Below the pieces are notes generated by a model. It was not told the origin of the DNA. It saw only the letters and a list, made by a program, of their open reading frames with translations, and ran no database searches. A stretch of DNA of 64,000 bases from contig NZ_LGTC01000001.1 in NCBI RefSeq assembly GCF_001262605.1, positions 4,784,001 through 4,848,000 on the forward strand. The letters are read 5' to 3'. Below, piece by piece: positions 1-7,786 of this stretch (position 1 is its first letter; each line of letters begins with the position of its first letter). The translations under genes and the position numbers were made by a program. This stretch comes from Pseudobacteroides cellulosolvens ATCC 35603 = DSM 2933 (GTDB lineage: Bacteria; Bacillota; Clostridia; Acetivibrionales; DSM-2933).

Positions 1-318
1 AAAATCATCATAATCACAGCCGCTTAATATGCCTTTATTGCTTATACAAGCATTATTGATAAGATAATCTACATTCCTAAAAGTTTTTAAAATCTCATCT
101 GCAAAGGATTCGAGAGCACTTTTTTCAGAAATATCTCCATGGAAAAATATACACTCTGATCCGTCTGATGTAAGTTCTTCCAAAATCTTTTCTCCAGCAA
201 TCTTATCCTTATCGATTATAGCTATCTTTGCACCGCGTTTTTTAAACTCCCTTGAAATACAAAGTCCAATACCGCCGGCACCGCCTGTTACTACGCAAAC
301 CCTGTTATTAAAATCCAT
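1..318 (-). CDS. Short-chain dehydrogenase/reductase, N-terminal part (gene runs off the left edge)
   Basis: The first 106 codons of a classical SDR oxidoreductase are visible. The N-terminus carries the dinucleotide-binding glycine motif TGGAGGIG, followed by a beta-alpha-beta pattern ending in an acidic residue (AIIDKD), which usually favours NAD(H) over NADP(H). A later LINNACIS corresponds to the family's NNAG motif with the last Gly replaced by Cys. The catalytic Tyr-x-x-x-Lys lies outside the window, so substrate cannot be assigned. The ATG at 316-318 follows a strong GGGAGG site. The gene is read in the same direction as the membrane protein to its right, from which it is separated by two small hairpins. 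Confidence 0.85.
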   Translation of the reverse strand, partial: MDFNNRVCVVTGGAGGIGLCISREFKKRGAKIAIIDKDKIAGEKILEELTSDGSECIFFHGDISEKSALESFADEILKTFRNVDYLINNACISNKGILSGCDYDDF

Positions 319-339
319 ATATCCTCCCGTGACTTTTTA

Positions 340-376
340 TTGTCTATATCAATATAGACAATCACTTCGTGATTTT
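340..376 (-). terminator. Two tandem small hairpins after the membrane protein gene
   Basis: TTGTCTATA (340-348) pairs perfectly with TATAGACAA (353-361) around a 4-nt loop, and a second stem TCAC-TTCG-TGA follows, ending in a T run on the plus strand. On the minus strand the pair lies directly after the stop of the upstream membrane protein gene and before the ribosome binding site of the SDR gene. It may be a terminator or an attenuating leader; only the stems are seen. Confidence 0.4.
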
Positions 377-2397
377 TTACTTCAATTCGAGATTAGCTGT
401 ATCTGCCTTTAGCTTTCCTATATCCTTATTCAATATATCTAGAATATAGAACCTAACGTTACCGCTATCAGTTTTAACAGAAATATCTTTTCCCTTTCCG
501 TAATTTTCAAACTTCTTAAATTCAGAAATAATCCTATTGGTTTTTTGATCATACTCCCATATCAATTTCAAATCCTTTTTTGATGAGCTGTCATATTCAT
601 TGATAGCTTTTTTATTGGCATCAAAAATGTCTTCTTCATTCATAATCTGGAATGGCAGTTGGTCACTGAGTGCCATTATCTTCTTATTGCCAAAGTCATG
701 CAGGAATACATGGGTAATGGCATAACCCGATTTCTGACATAGCAGGGTATCATACTTGCTGCTCACAGAAAGGCCAGTATTTAGTTCATTCCATTCCATC
801 TCTGTTGATGGACTTTCTACTCCTGCTACTACATCCTTCATATATCGTGCTACCTCAACATCCTTATGTGGAAGCAGTCTTAATGAATTTTTATCTGATG
901 CCATCTCATATATATAGCTGGTACTTGAATATAACCCTAATGACGCAACAATTACGCATGCAGCAAGTGCAGCATAGCCCAGTTTATACTTTTCCAGCTT
1001 TTTGTGATCATTAAGTTTATACGCACCGTATAAAGCACATGCAACCAGTATGACCCAAAAAGATGCACCATGTAAAACCCTATAATCCGAAGACCCTGCG
1101 ACAAAAGCACCCACAGCTGGAAGAATAGCCAAAATTATAATAGGATAATACCTTCTTCTGATGGCAATTATGATTCCCGGAATAATTAAAATGTAGTATG
1201 CTATTGGGATAGCAGTAAAACCCGGTATAAACCACTTCACTCCCGTATCTTTATTAAAAAAAGTTCCTGTCAGAAGATCAATATACTTCTTAAATTGCTC
1301 TGAAGCTTCGTCTTGATTAATTGTCTTACTAATAAGTGCAAATGGCATTTTTACATATCCTATAGCCCCGTCTTCTTTAGTATTAATGCCCAGACTGCTT
1401 ATAAACTCATTGGTCATATTCTTCTCATGATTAAAATAAACCGGATTAAATAAAACATATACAATAAGTGGCATCATACAAATAACAAGCGATAGTGAGT
1501 AATGTACAGCCCTATTTATTATTTTTCTTTTTAAATAATCTTTCCGATGAAAAATCACCAGCAGAACAGTACCAATGATTAATCCATATAAATACTGTTT
1601 ACCCATAACAGCACTATCAACAGCTAGTGCTGCAAACAATGCCCCAAGGCAAGCCTTATCTTGTTTTTCATACTGAACCCGGTATATGAAAAATACACCG
1701 ATGCCATTATCATTGGTGCTGCCATGGCATATCTGTGCCCGGCATACATATGCATAAAGTGTAGCGGGAAAAAATTCATCACTATGGCAGTAAATATGGT
1801 GATGGATTTTTTATTAAAAAGCCTTTCCGCCAACAATGTTGTAAACATAAATGTAATATAACCCAGAACAGTAAGTGCGATATTGAAAACCAATAAATTA
1901 TACCCAAATAATTTAAAGAAGAACGTTATGTAATAGTGAAATACCACCTCTCTGGATATCAGTCCCACATCATCAAAAAATGCTGCCTGAAAAGGCTGAT
2001 CGGTGAAAATACGTTCCTTGGCGAAATAAATATCCCATGCTCCATCATCAAACAAACCTTTATCACTCCATGGCAGATTGCTGAAATTCCAAAGGTGGGT
2101 AATAAAAAATCCGCATGTCAATATAAGGTATAGAAGCAATCTTTTACTCTTGAATACTGATAGATCAAACTTAAAGTTACCTGGTTCCTTTGAATATAAA
2201 AAGAGGAATCCTACACTTAATAGCCAGGAAGACCATGTAAGAAAGTTTCCAGATGCTACTTCGGTATAATGCAGCGACGTGCTTATAAGACAGATTACTG
2301 AGAAAAATATTGCCAAAATAAAGTAGTAGGTTTTAAATGGGTTGGGATTGTTTAATTTTGATTTCAAATCAATAATACTCATATTAGTATGATTCAC
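377..2397 (-). pseudogene. Polytopic membrane protein, GT-C glycosyltransferase-like, split by a frameshift
   Basis: Two overlapping reading frames (N-terminal part 1624-2397, C-terminal part 377-1639) make one protein of about 670 residues if a single base is restored. The N part has several membrane helices and an acidic DDGAWDIYF stretch in the first large loop, as expected for the acidic metal/donor-site motif of GT-C (GT39/GT83-like) lipid-linked sugar transferases. The C part continues with helices and ends in a soluble domain. The N frame reads IRLALG and the C frame reads GALFAALAV across a run of four G (minus strand) near 1648; five G would join them smoothly. Start is a GTG at 2397 preceded by AAAGGAA. 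The shift may be a sequencing error in a homopolymer or true inactivation. The sugar and acceptor are unknown. Confidence 0.6.
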
Positions 2398-2613
2398 TTT
2401 CCTTTACATGTGATTATTAACATAACTGCACTGTTAAACGTGCATAACAGAATTATAGCAAAAAACCTTAAAACGCACAAGCTCAACTATTAGAATACCA
2501 CTTCTGCTAATCTTATCTTCTCGTTTATTGTTTCATTTCATTAAAATAATCATTGCCATTCCTAACATTAAACCTGCCTGCCATCCCAATTACCGACAGA
2601 TTTTATCTTTAAC

Positions 2614-3804
2614 TCACTCCGATGCTTTAAAGTTGTAAATTGGCTTTATAATATCTACTACATTAACAGTATCTCTGATATTTTCCATTATCTCATCCAT
2701 AGGCTTATATGCAAATGCACACTCATCCAAGGTAGAGCTATTTACAGTAGTAGAATATATACCCTCCATGGACTTTTGAAATTCTTCAAGACTAAGCACT
2801 TCTTTAGCTTTACTTCTGCTCATAAGCCTTCCTGCCCCATGGGGTGCCGAACAATTCCAGTCCTTATTGCCTTTTCCAATACAAACAAGACTTCCATCCC
2901 TCATGTTGATTGGAATCAGTACCTTCTCACCATTTTGAGCGGATATAGCTCCCTTTCTTAAGATCATATTATCAAGATCAATGTAATTGTGTATTGTAGT
3001 AAACTGTTCGAGTACTTCAAAACCCATTCTTCTAACTATTTCATCTACTATAGCCTTCCTGTTTAGTACTGCAAACCTCTGTACAATTTTCATATCGGAG
3101 AGATAATTATCATAGCCTTTTCCATATACATAAGCAAGCTGCTTGCTTATGGCAGTTGTTCCTACTTTCTCTATTTCCTTTTGGATTTCCTGCTGCCTTC
3201 CTTCTTTCTTCAATTTACTAACTATATCGGAAATAACTTCCCTGCTCTTTAGCAACTCTTTATACCCAAGCTCCTGGTAATACTTTGCCACTTGCTTTCC
3301 AAGATGCCTGCTGCCTGAATGCACGACCAGATAAACGGCTCCATTCTTATCTTTGTTTAATTCAATAAAATGGTTTCCGCCACCTAAGGTACCAATGCTT
3401 AATCTAGCCCTGTTTATATCAACGCCTTTTTTGCAAACAAGCTTATCAAAATTCAGTGTATCAGAATATTCATGCTGTTTCTTTCTTATATCAAAGCCGG
3501 ATGGAATATTCTCATGGATTACTTTATCCAGCTTCTCTAAGTCAACAGAATTGTTTTTTAATTTTATTGTTTCCATTCCGCATCCAATATCAACACCAAC
3601 AAGATTTGGAACTATTTTGTCGGTTATGGTCATTGTTGTTCCGATAGTACACCCTGCACCAGCATGTGTATCCGGCATAATCCTTATAATGCTTTCCCTG
3701 GCAAATTCCTGGTTACAGAGCTCCGTTATCTGTGCAATAGCCTCATTTTCCACATTGTCCGTAAAGACCTTTGCTGTATTATATTTTCCTTTTATCTCAA
3801 TCAT
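2614..3804 (-). CDS. rtcB: RtcB-type RNA 3'-phosphate/5'-OH ligase
   Basis: RtcB joins RNA 2',3'-cyclic phosphate or 3'-phosphate ends to 5'-OH ends using GTP and Mn2+, repairing RNAs cut by ribonucleases. At 396 residues this is the shorter bacterial RtcB form. Metal-ligand and catalytic motifs are visible in order: DTHAGAGCTIG near residue 45, VGVDIGCGM near 70, GGGNHFIEL near 145, VHSGSRHLG near 160, and CSAPHGAGRLMSR near 325, where the His is the one guanylylated in characterised RtcB. It is the last gene of a minus-strand run with an exonuclease remnant, an RNA ligase and a TROVE protein, a context known from bacterial RNA-repair operons. The ATG at 3804 follows a weak GGTGAT site. No RtcA or RtcR regulator is present. 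Confidence 0.95.
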   Translation of the reverse strand: MIEIKGKYNTAKVFTDNVENEAIAQITELCNQEFARESIIRIMPDTHAGAGCTIGTTMTITDKIVPNLVGVDIGCGMETIKLKNNSVDLEKLDKVIHENIPSGFDIRKKQHEYSDTLNFDKLVCKKGVDINRARLSIGTLGGGNHFIELNKDKNGAVYLVVHSGSRHLGKQVAKYYQELGYKELLKSREVISDIVSKLKKEGRQQEIQKEIEKVGTTAISKQLAYVYGKGYDNYLSDMKIVQRFAVLNRKAIVDEIVRRMGFEVLEQFTTIHNYIDLDNMILRKGAISAQNGEKVLIPINMRDGSLVCIGKGNKDWNCSAPHGAGRLMSRSKAKEVLSLEEFQKSMEGIYSTTVNSSTLDECAFAYKPMDEIMENIRDTVNVVDIIKPIYNFKASE

Positions 3805-3923
3805 AACATCACCACATTCCTTATATACTTAATTCGTTTTATCATAACTATAATTCTGCAATTTTAAGATTTTAACATAAAATCAAAATTTAAGCTCATT
3901 AAATATTGCTTTAAATATTTTAG

Positions 3924-4095
3924 TTATGCTCTAATTTGCTTTTTATCATAGAATCCCCATGAGCAGAGTACCACATCTAGATCCGATACAATCCAGCCTT
4001 CAAACTCCTTAATAATATCGTTAAAAACCTTAGCTTCATTAATATCCTCTTGTGTTATAGTTGTAAGCCTAGTGCAAAACTCCGATAAAACAGGG
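3924..4095 (-). pseudogene. Remnant of a DEDD-type 3'-5' exonuclease (ERI1/KapD-like)
   Basis: The minus strand encodes about 56 residues that match the middle of DnaQ-fold ERI1/KapD-type exonucleases: PVLSEFCTRLTTITQEDIN, then VFNDIIKEFEGW, then VVLCSWGFYDKKQI, ending in a stop at 3924-3926. The N-terminal third with the first DE catalytic pair and the C-terminal third with the last HD pair are missing. No start codon or ribosome binding site precedes the piece; the frame closes upstream inside the RNA ligase gene. It therefore looks like the scar of a deleted gene. Exonucleases of this fold are known partners in RNA-repair neighbourhoods, so the locus probably once had a third enzyme. Confidence 0.7.
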
Positions 4096-4776
4096 TTATT
4101 CCTTAAAATCCTTTTTTCTAATTTTAGCCATCCATCGCTTTACATTAGTGGTATCTTTAGCATACCTTACAACAATTCCTTCAGCACCAAAGCCATCATT
4201 GTAAACTGATTTAAGACCCAGAACAAATTCTTTGACACTGTCAACCTTAAGATCTTCCTTATCATAATTAATTTCGGGAACAATTTCCACTCCAAGCTCA
4301 TTTGCAAAGTGCTTAACCGCATCCCATGTAAAGAATTTATTAGCTAAAGAATCATAGATATCAAATATAATAAACTTTCTGTCAGAAAAGTAGTTACCGC
4401 CCTTCTGTATCTTAGCACCACACAACTCTCCATAGATAATTACATTTTTTAGCTGATCAATTTTGTTATCTTCTATAATTTTTGCTATATTATCCCCAAC
4501 TTCGAAATAAAAAGCATCTCCCCTATCATCCCTGCTGCAAATATGTTCCCTTTTCTGAATATGTACAACACTGCCGTCATCCACCCTGATTCCCATATTG
4601 GTTCCGTCAATTTTTTCAGTGAATACCAGTTGATCAATTGGAATAAAATGCAGAGCTGCAGTTTCAGGAAGTATTTCCCCACTTGTTGCATCCCATTTTT
4701 TCCCCTTTTTATCAGATGGTATCAGCTTAAAAAGAGTTTTCATATCAGGGTATTTTATAAATATTTCGTTTGTCAA
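4096..4776 (-). CDS. Rnl2-type ATP-dependent RNA ligase
   Basis: This is a nucleotidyltransferase of the T4 Rnl2-like RNA ligase superfamily, which seals 3'-OH/5'-phosphate RNA nicks through a lysyl-AMP intermediate. Motif I is EKIDGTNMGIR (Lys nucleophile), motif III is IYGELCG, a IIIa-like FIIFDIYD follows, motif IV is EGIVVR, and motif V is KRWMAKIRKK at the C-terminus. At about 226 residues it is the catalytic domain only, with no added C-terminal helical domain. A TTG at 4776 with AGAGGG eight bases upstream is the best start; a GTG at 4785 lies inside that site. It sits between the TROVE gene (46-56 bp upstream) and RtcB, so the locus has both 3'-phosphate and 3'-OH ligation chemistries. 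Confidence 0.9.
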   Translation of the reverse strand: MTNEIFIKYPDMKTLFKLIPSDKKGKKWDATSGEILPETAALHFIPIDQLVFTEKIDGTNMGIRVDDGSVVHIQKREHICSRDDRGDAFYFEVGDNIAKIIEDNKIDQLKNVIIYGELCGAKIQKGGNYFSDRKFIIFDIYDSLANKFFTWDAVKHFANELGVEIVPEINYDKEDLKVDSVKEFVLGLKSVYNDGFGAEGIVVRYAKDTTNVKRWMAKIRKKDFKE

Positions 4777-4831
4777 AATTATCACCCTCTAATTTTTCTT
4801 TCTTCTTGTTTTCTTTCCTCATATTACAATC

Positions 4832-5500
4832 TTACAGCTTCAATCTGGTCAAGCTGCCCAGCCCGTATTCCCTTATAATACCCACAATACCTATGTCCAG
4901 TTTTCCTTCATTTAATGATCCTATTACTTTTTTCAAAGCACTTGATCTTTTGAAAGCATCTTTATTACCATTAATTATGTAATCCATATAGGGTTGAACG
5001 CGTTCTATTGCAATAGGTCTTGCAACCTTTATAACCTCCTGAAGCTTTGTTTTATATCTTGTGGCATGGTAATCATTAAGCCTTCCATTTAGCCAAGTGT
5101 TGACTGCTCTTTTAACTCTTCTACCCATACCATCACGGATACCGCCTTTTCTTGTAAGCGTCATAAAATCATGGAGCATTTTGGGGTTTGTTATAATCCT
5201 TCCAAAAGCACTTTCAAAAAGCTTATTGTCTTTTAATGTAGAAAGGTATACCAACCAAATAACAGGAATAAGTTTCAGGCTATTAAACTCCTGACCATAA
5301 ATTGCACACTTGGTTGCCCACACAGGACACTTATCAAGAGCCTTCTTCATAATGTCCTTTGTATTCTCAATAACTTCCATATCCGACTGATAGAAGTTAC
5401 CTTTCACAAGTCCAAGGGAGAACATCTCTGCAACCTGCTCCTTAAAACTTAGCTCATAAGCCTTGCCAGCCTCAAAAGTTGTCACTTTTTCATTTGATTT
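4832..5500 (-). CDS. TROVE-domain (Ro60-like) RNA-binding protein, C-terminally truncated
   Basis: Ro60 proteins are HEAT-repeat rings that bind Y RNAs on the outer surface and misfolded RNA ends in the central hole. This gene shows TROVE signatures: AYELSFKEQVAEMFSLGLV, KGNFYQ, AIYGQEFNSLKLIP, WLVYLST, FGRIITNPKMLHDFM, GIRDGMGRRVKRAVNTWL and DYHATRYK. Only about 222 residues remain, against roughly 450-540 for complete members; the last TROVE repeats and the whole vWA/MIDAS domain are absent. A second frame over the last codons reads GIRAGQLDQIEAVRL before a stop, which may mark a deletion or frameshift. The ATG at 5500 (AAAGGA site) is preferred; the frame is open to 5695, but that extension overlaps a large hairpin and looks non-coding. 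Cytoplasmic; probably co-transcribed with the ligase. Confidence 0.75.
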   Translation of the reverse strand, partial: KSNEKVTTFEAGKAYELSFKEQVAEMFSLGLVKGNFYQSDMEVIENTKDIMKKALDKCPVWATKCAIYGQEFNSLKLIPVIWLVYLSTLKDNKLFESAFGRIITNPKMLHDFMTLTRKGGIRDGMGRRVKRAVNTWLNGRLNDYHATRYKTKLQEVIKVARPIAIERVQPYMDYIINGNKDAFKRSSALKKVIGSLNEGKLDIGIVGIIREYGLGSLTRLKL

Positions 5501-5611
5501 CATAAATCCTTTTAATCCTTTAAGCACTTCTTTCACCTGCAATTCGTTTATATCTTTACATAAGGAAATTAGTCTTTTTAGCACCTCGGTAATTCTTATT
5601 GCTTTTTTAAA

Positions 5612-5701
5612 CTTGAGGAAGTTTGCAGAAGACCTATACCCCATTTGTGGGATATTGATTTTGTCCCATACAAAACTATGTAGTCTTCCCTGCACCTCAA
5701 G
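5612..5701 (-). ncRNA. Candidate Y RNA: long bulged hairpin upstream of the TROVE gene
   Basis: On the minus strand the ends of this 90-nt segment pair. CTTGAGG (from 5701) pairs with CCTCAAG (ending at 5612). After a 5-nt bulge on the 3' strand TGCA pairs with TGCA, and after a 2-nt bulge on the 5' strand GAAGAC pairs with GTCTTC. The 49-nt loop contains a further TGGGA/TCCCA stem. Y RNAs bind Ro60 through a helix made by pairing their two ends and interrupted by small bulges, and bacterial ones are commonly encoded beside the Ro gene. The hairpin begins five bases after the CCA of a tRNA-Tyr-like element and ends 111 bp before the TROVE start. The GNCGAA motif described for YrlA RNAs is not seen, so this would be a different type. 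Function is inferred from structure and position only. Confidence 0.5.
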
Positions 5702-5706
5702 TATAT

Positions 5707-5792
5707 TGGTGGGTGAGGATGGATTTGAACCACCGGTGTTTCACTGTCACGGTTTTACAGACCGCTGCCTTCTACGCTCGGCACACTCACCC
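5707..5792 (-). tRNA. tRNA-Tyr(GUA)-like gene with encoded CCA and aberrant D loop
   Basis: The 86-nt minus-strand element folds as a type II tRNA. A 7-bp acceptor stem is present (GGGTGAG/CTCACCC), then A73 and encoded CCA. The anticodon stem GCGGT/ACCGT holds loop CTGTAAA with anticodon GTA at 5758-5756, there is a long variable arm (GTG-AAA-CAC), and the T arm has the canonical TTCAAAT loop. G1:C72, A73 and the GTA anticodon are tyrosine identity features. The D loop reads GAGCGTAGAA and lacks the nearly invariant G18-G19 pair needed for docking with the T loop, and the linker before the D stem has an extra base. It may be a diverged tRNA-Tyr or a tRNA mimic tied to the adjacent Ro60-type gene, since some bacterial Y RNAs carry tRNA-like modules. 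Confidence 0.75.
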
Positions 5793-5830
5793 ATATGATG
5801 TTTGATTCATGCAAAATCCCAAAAATAAAT

Positions 5831-5873
5831 AAAGAGAGCAGTTATCCTTTTTTAGGACTTAACCACTCTCTTT
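5831..5873. terminator. Strong bidirectional hairpin between the RNA-repair locus and a small gene
   Basis: AAAGAGAG (5831-5838) pairs with CTCTCTTT (5866-5873), continuing inward through GTTA/TAAC and TCC/GGA around a T-rich loop. It ends transcription of the small minus-strand gene at 5903-6040. It also isolates the tRNA-like element, leaving only 38 bp for that element's promoter unless there is read-through. Confidence 0.7.
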
Positions 5874-5902
5874 AATAAATGCCGTTATGTAAAACCCTAA
5901 AT

Positions 5903-6040
5903 TCAACCCGGGTATAACCTTTCTCTGCATTTATACAATAGAGGATTAAGCCAATGTATATAATTATAAATACCTGGTTTACTTGATCCTTCTAATATCA
6001 TATTCCTTTGTTCAAGTTTATCGTTTGCTAATCTATACAT
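5903..6040 (-). CDS. Small protein of 45 residues, unknown function
   Basis: An ATG at 6038-6040 lies six bases after a perfect GGGAGGAT site and opens a 45-codon frame. The product is mildly amphipathic with a charged N-terminus (MYRLANDKLEQRNMILEG), a central aromatic stretch (YNYIHWLNPLLYK) and a basic C-terminal end with one Cys. I do not recognise a family. The excellent ribosome binding site and the following terminator hairpin at 5831-5873 support it as a real single-gene unit. Confidence 0.6.
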   Translation of the reverse strand: MYRLANDKLEQRNMILEGSSKPGIYNYIHWLNPLLYKCRERLYPG

Positions 6041-6231
6041 TGTAATCCTCCCTTCTCTTACTTATTAATTTTGCCTGAGATAACTAATGTCAGCAACATT
6101 TTCCAAGGCATAGTGATTAATATTTTACTACAAATAACAACTTCATGTCAATACTTATTTTTCATTTTTAGTACTATTTTTTATTTAATCCCTATTTTCC
6201 TGTTGTTGCATTGATAATAATTAGGAAATAA

Positions 6232-6325
6232 AATAAAAAGTGCTTAATCTATTAAATTTGCCTTATATACCGATGAAGATTTCAATGCTTGTTCTGCCAA
6301 ATGTTAGATTAATACACTTTTTATT
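6232..6325. repeat. Long imperfect inverted repeat downstream of the repeat-rich protein gene
   Basis: The arm 6232-6260 (AATAAAAAGTG, TTAATCTA, AAATTTG) is matched in inverse orientation by 6298-6325 (CAAATG, TAGATTAA, CACTTTTTATT) around a 37-nt loop that can form a further stem. It occupies most of the otherwise gene-free 6041-6361 gap. Its place just after the stop at 6362 suggests a 3' stabiliser or terminator; a small mobile repeat is also possible. Confidence 0.5.
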
Positions 6326-6361
6326 CAATTATAGTTCTAATCTAAAGCCCTAATTTAGATA

Positions 6362-6838
6362 TTAATATGGGTATGGATAGCCTCTAAAGCCACCATAATA
6401 ACCTGGATAGCCATAATAACCAGGATAACCGTAATAGAATGGACGTCTTCTGCGAATCAAGCTGCCTATTAACAATGCACCTATAAAATCTCTCAGTATA
6501 CGTCTTCCCCCTCCATAAAACTGTCTGTCACCTTCAGTAGCACCTTCCTTTGTTGCCGCCTCGACATCTGCTTCTACCTTGTTGTATACTTCATCTATCA
6601 TTGATTCCAACTGTTTATGGTTCGGTGTATGCATCTGACCTTGAGTATTAGCCATCATATCACAAACACTTTCAACAGCTGGCTGAATGATGTTGTATGT
6701 TGTAGGATACATTTCTTCAAGCTGCTGCTGAGGCATTGTGGCCATCTGTACATACTGAGTAGGCATTGCCGCCATTTGTGTAGGCTGCTGAATAGGCATC
6801 GCCGCCATTTGCATGTAATTGCGATCAAAGTATTGCAT
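6362..6838 (-). CDS. Repeat-rich protein with MAAMP and YGYPG repeats, possibly spore-surface
   Basis: The 158-residue product starts at an ATG at 6838 with an ideal AGGAGG site; a longer frame upstream lacks one. Residues 10-40 hold near-repeats of MAAMPxQ rich in Met, Gln and Pro. The middle is an acidic helix-forming region with EVYNKVEADVEAATKE. The C-terminus has a basic cluster (LIRRRRPF) followed by Tyr-Gly-Pro repeats (YGYPGYYGYPGYYGG). Tyr/Gly/Pro-rich tails of this kind are frequent in spore coat and exosporium proteins, which is only an analogy here. I do not recognise a named family. It is a single gene with its own hairpin downstream and a long 237-bp region before DUF421 on the other strand. 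Confidence 0.75.
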   Translation of the reverse strand: MQYFDRNYMQMAAMPIQQPTQMAAMPTQYVQMATMPQQQLEEMYPTTYNIIQPAVESVCDMMANTQGQMHTPNHKQLESMIDEVYNKVEADVEAATKEGATEGDRQFYGGGRRILRDFIGALLIGSLIRRRRPFYYGYPGYYGYPGYYGGFRGYPYPY

Positions 6839-7075
6839 ATATGATCCTCCTAAATACAAAACTAGTTTTAAAACACTCTTTACTGTATATGTTATGCATT
6901 TAAGATTATCAAGGTTACAATAATTAGTTGTTATGTTGATAATACATTTCAACCACCACAAAAGCTTTTTTACAGCAAATTTACATAATTGATAGTAAAT
7001 AAAATGATTAATTTTGAAGAAAATATATTAAACATAAAAATTAATAGAATTTAAATATAATGTTGAGGTGACACT

Positions 7076-7786
7076 TTGGACCAGTTAATATTAGTTTCCT
7101 GGAAATCAGCTTTAATATTTGCCATGCTGGTTATACTATCAAGAAGCATAGGAAGAAAGCTTCTTGCCCAGATGTCCTACTTTGATTTTACAGTTGCAAT
7201 AACAATCGGCTCCATATCAGGTTCTTACGTAGTACAAATGGTTAAGGGTATGTGGGTCCTTATTGCTCCAATATTGCTGGCATTGCTCGCAATATTCTTT
7301 GACTATATTCATTTAAAAGGCCTGCGTATAAGGAAGATTGCTGAAGGAGAGCCTGTGGTGGTAATACAGAACGGTCAAGTTATGGAAAAAAACATGTTGA
7401 AATTGCGATACCATTTGGATAATTTGGAATCCCAACTTAGAGATAAGGGTATATTCGACTTTAATGAAGTAGAATTTGCTGTTTTAGAGCCTCACGGACA
7501 ATTGAGTGTTTTAAAGAAGTCACAGTATCTTCCAATTACACCTGACGATATGAATATTAATACAAAATATAAAGGGTTATCTACAGAAATAATAAAAGAC
7601 GGGAAAGTACTGGAAAAAAATCTCAGACAGAATAATCTGTCAAATGATTGGCTCAATCAAGAATTGAAAAATCGTAATATAAGCAATATATCTGACATTA
7701 TGTATGCAGCACTTAACACAAGCGGAGTTCTATATGTCAGCCTGAAGCAGAGTAAATTTAAATACATTCAGAAAGTAGAGGATTGA
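7076..7786 (+). CDS. DUF421 membrane protein (YetF/YdfS type)
   Basis: This 236-residue protein has the DUF421 layout: three N-terminal membrane helices with the conserved stretches SRSIGRKLLAQMSYFDF and ITIGSISGSY, followed by a cytoplasmic domain with the repeated motif VVVIQNGQVMEKNMLKLRY and FNEVEFAVLEPHGQLSVLKK. Family members in Bacillus (YetF, YdfS, YkjA) are membrane proteins, several produced in developing spores, where some have been linked to germination. The start is a TTG at 7076 preceded by GAGGTG. It stands alone on the plus strand; no regulator or partner is adjacent. Confidence 0.9.
   Translation: MDQLILVSWKSALIFAMLVILSRSIGRKLLAQMSYFDFTVAITIGSISGSYVVQMVKGMWVLIAPILLALLAIFFDYIHLKGLRIRKIAEGEPVVVIQNGQVMEKNMLKLRYHLDNLESQLRDKGIFDFNEVEFAVLEPHGQLSVLKKSQYLPITPDDMNINTKYKGLSTEIIKDGKVLEKNLRQNNLSNDWLNQELKNRNISNISDIMYAALNTSGVLYVSLKQSKFKYIQKVED

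Noticed and set aside
5500..5695. N-terminal extension of the TROVE protein to the start at 5695
   Set aside because: The frame is open, but the segment overlaps a bulged hairpin, has no ribosome binding site at its start, lies 11 bases from a tRNA CCA, and TROVE similarity begins only after the ATG at 5500. Not fully excluded.
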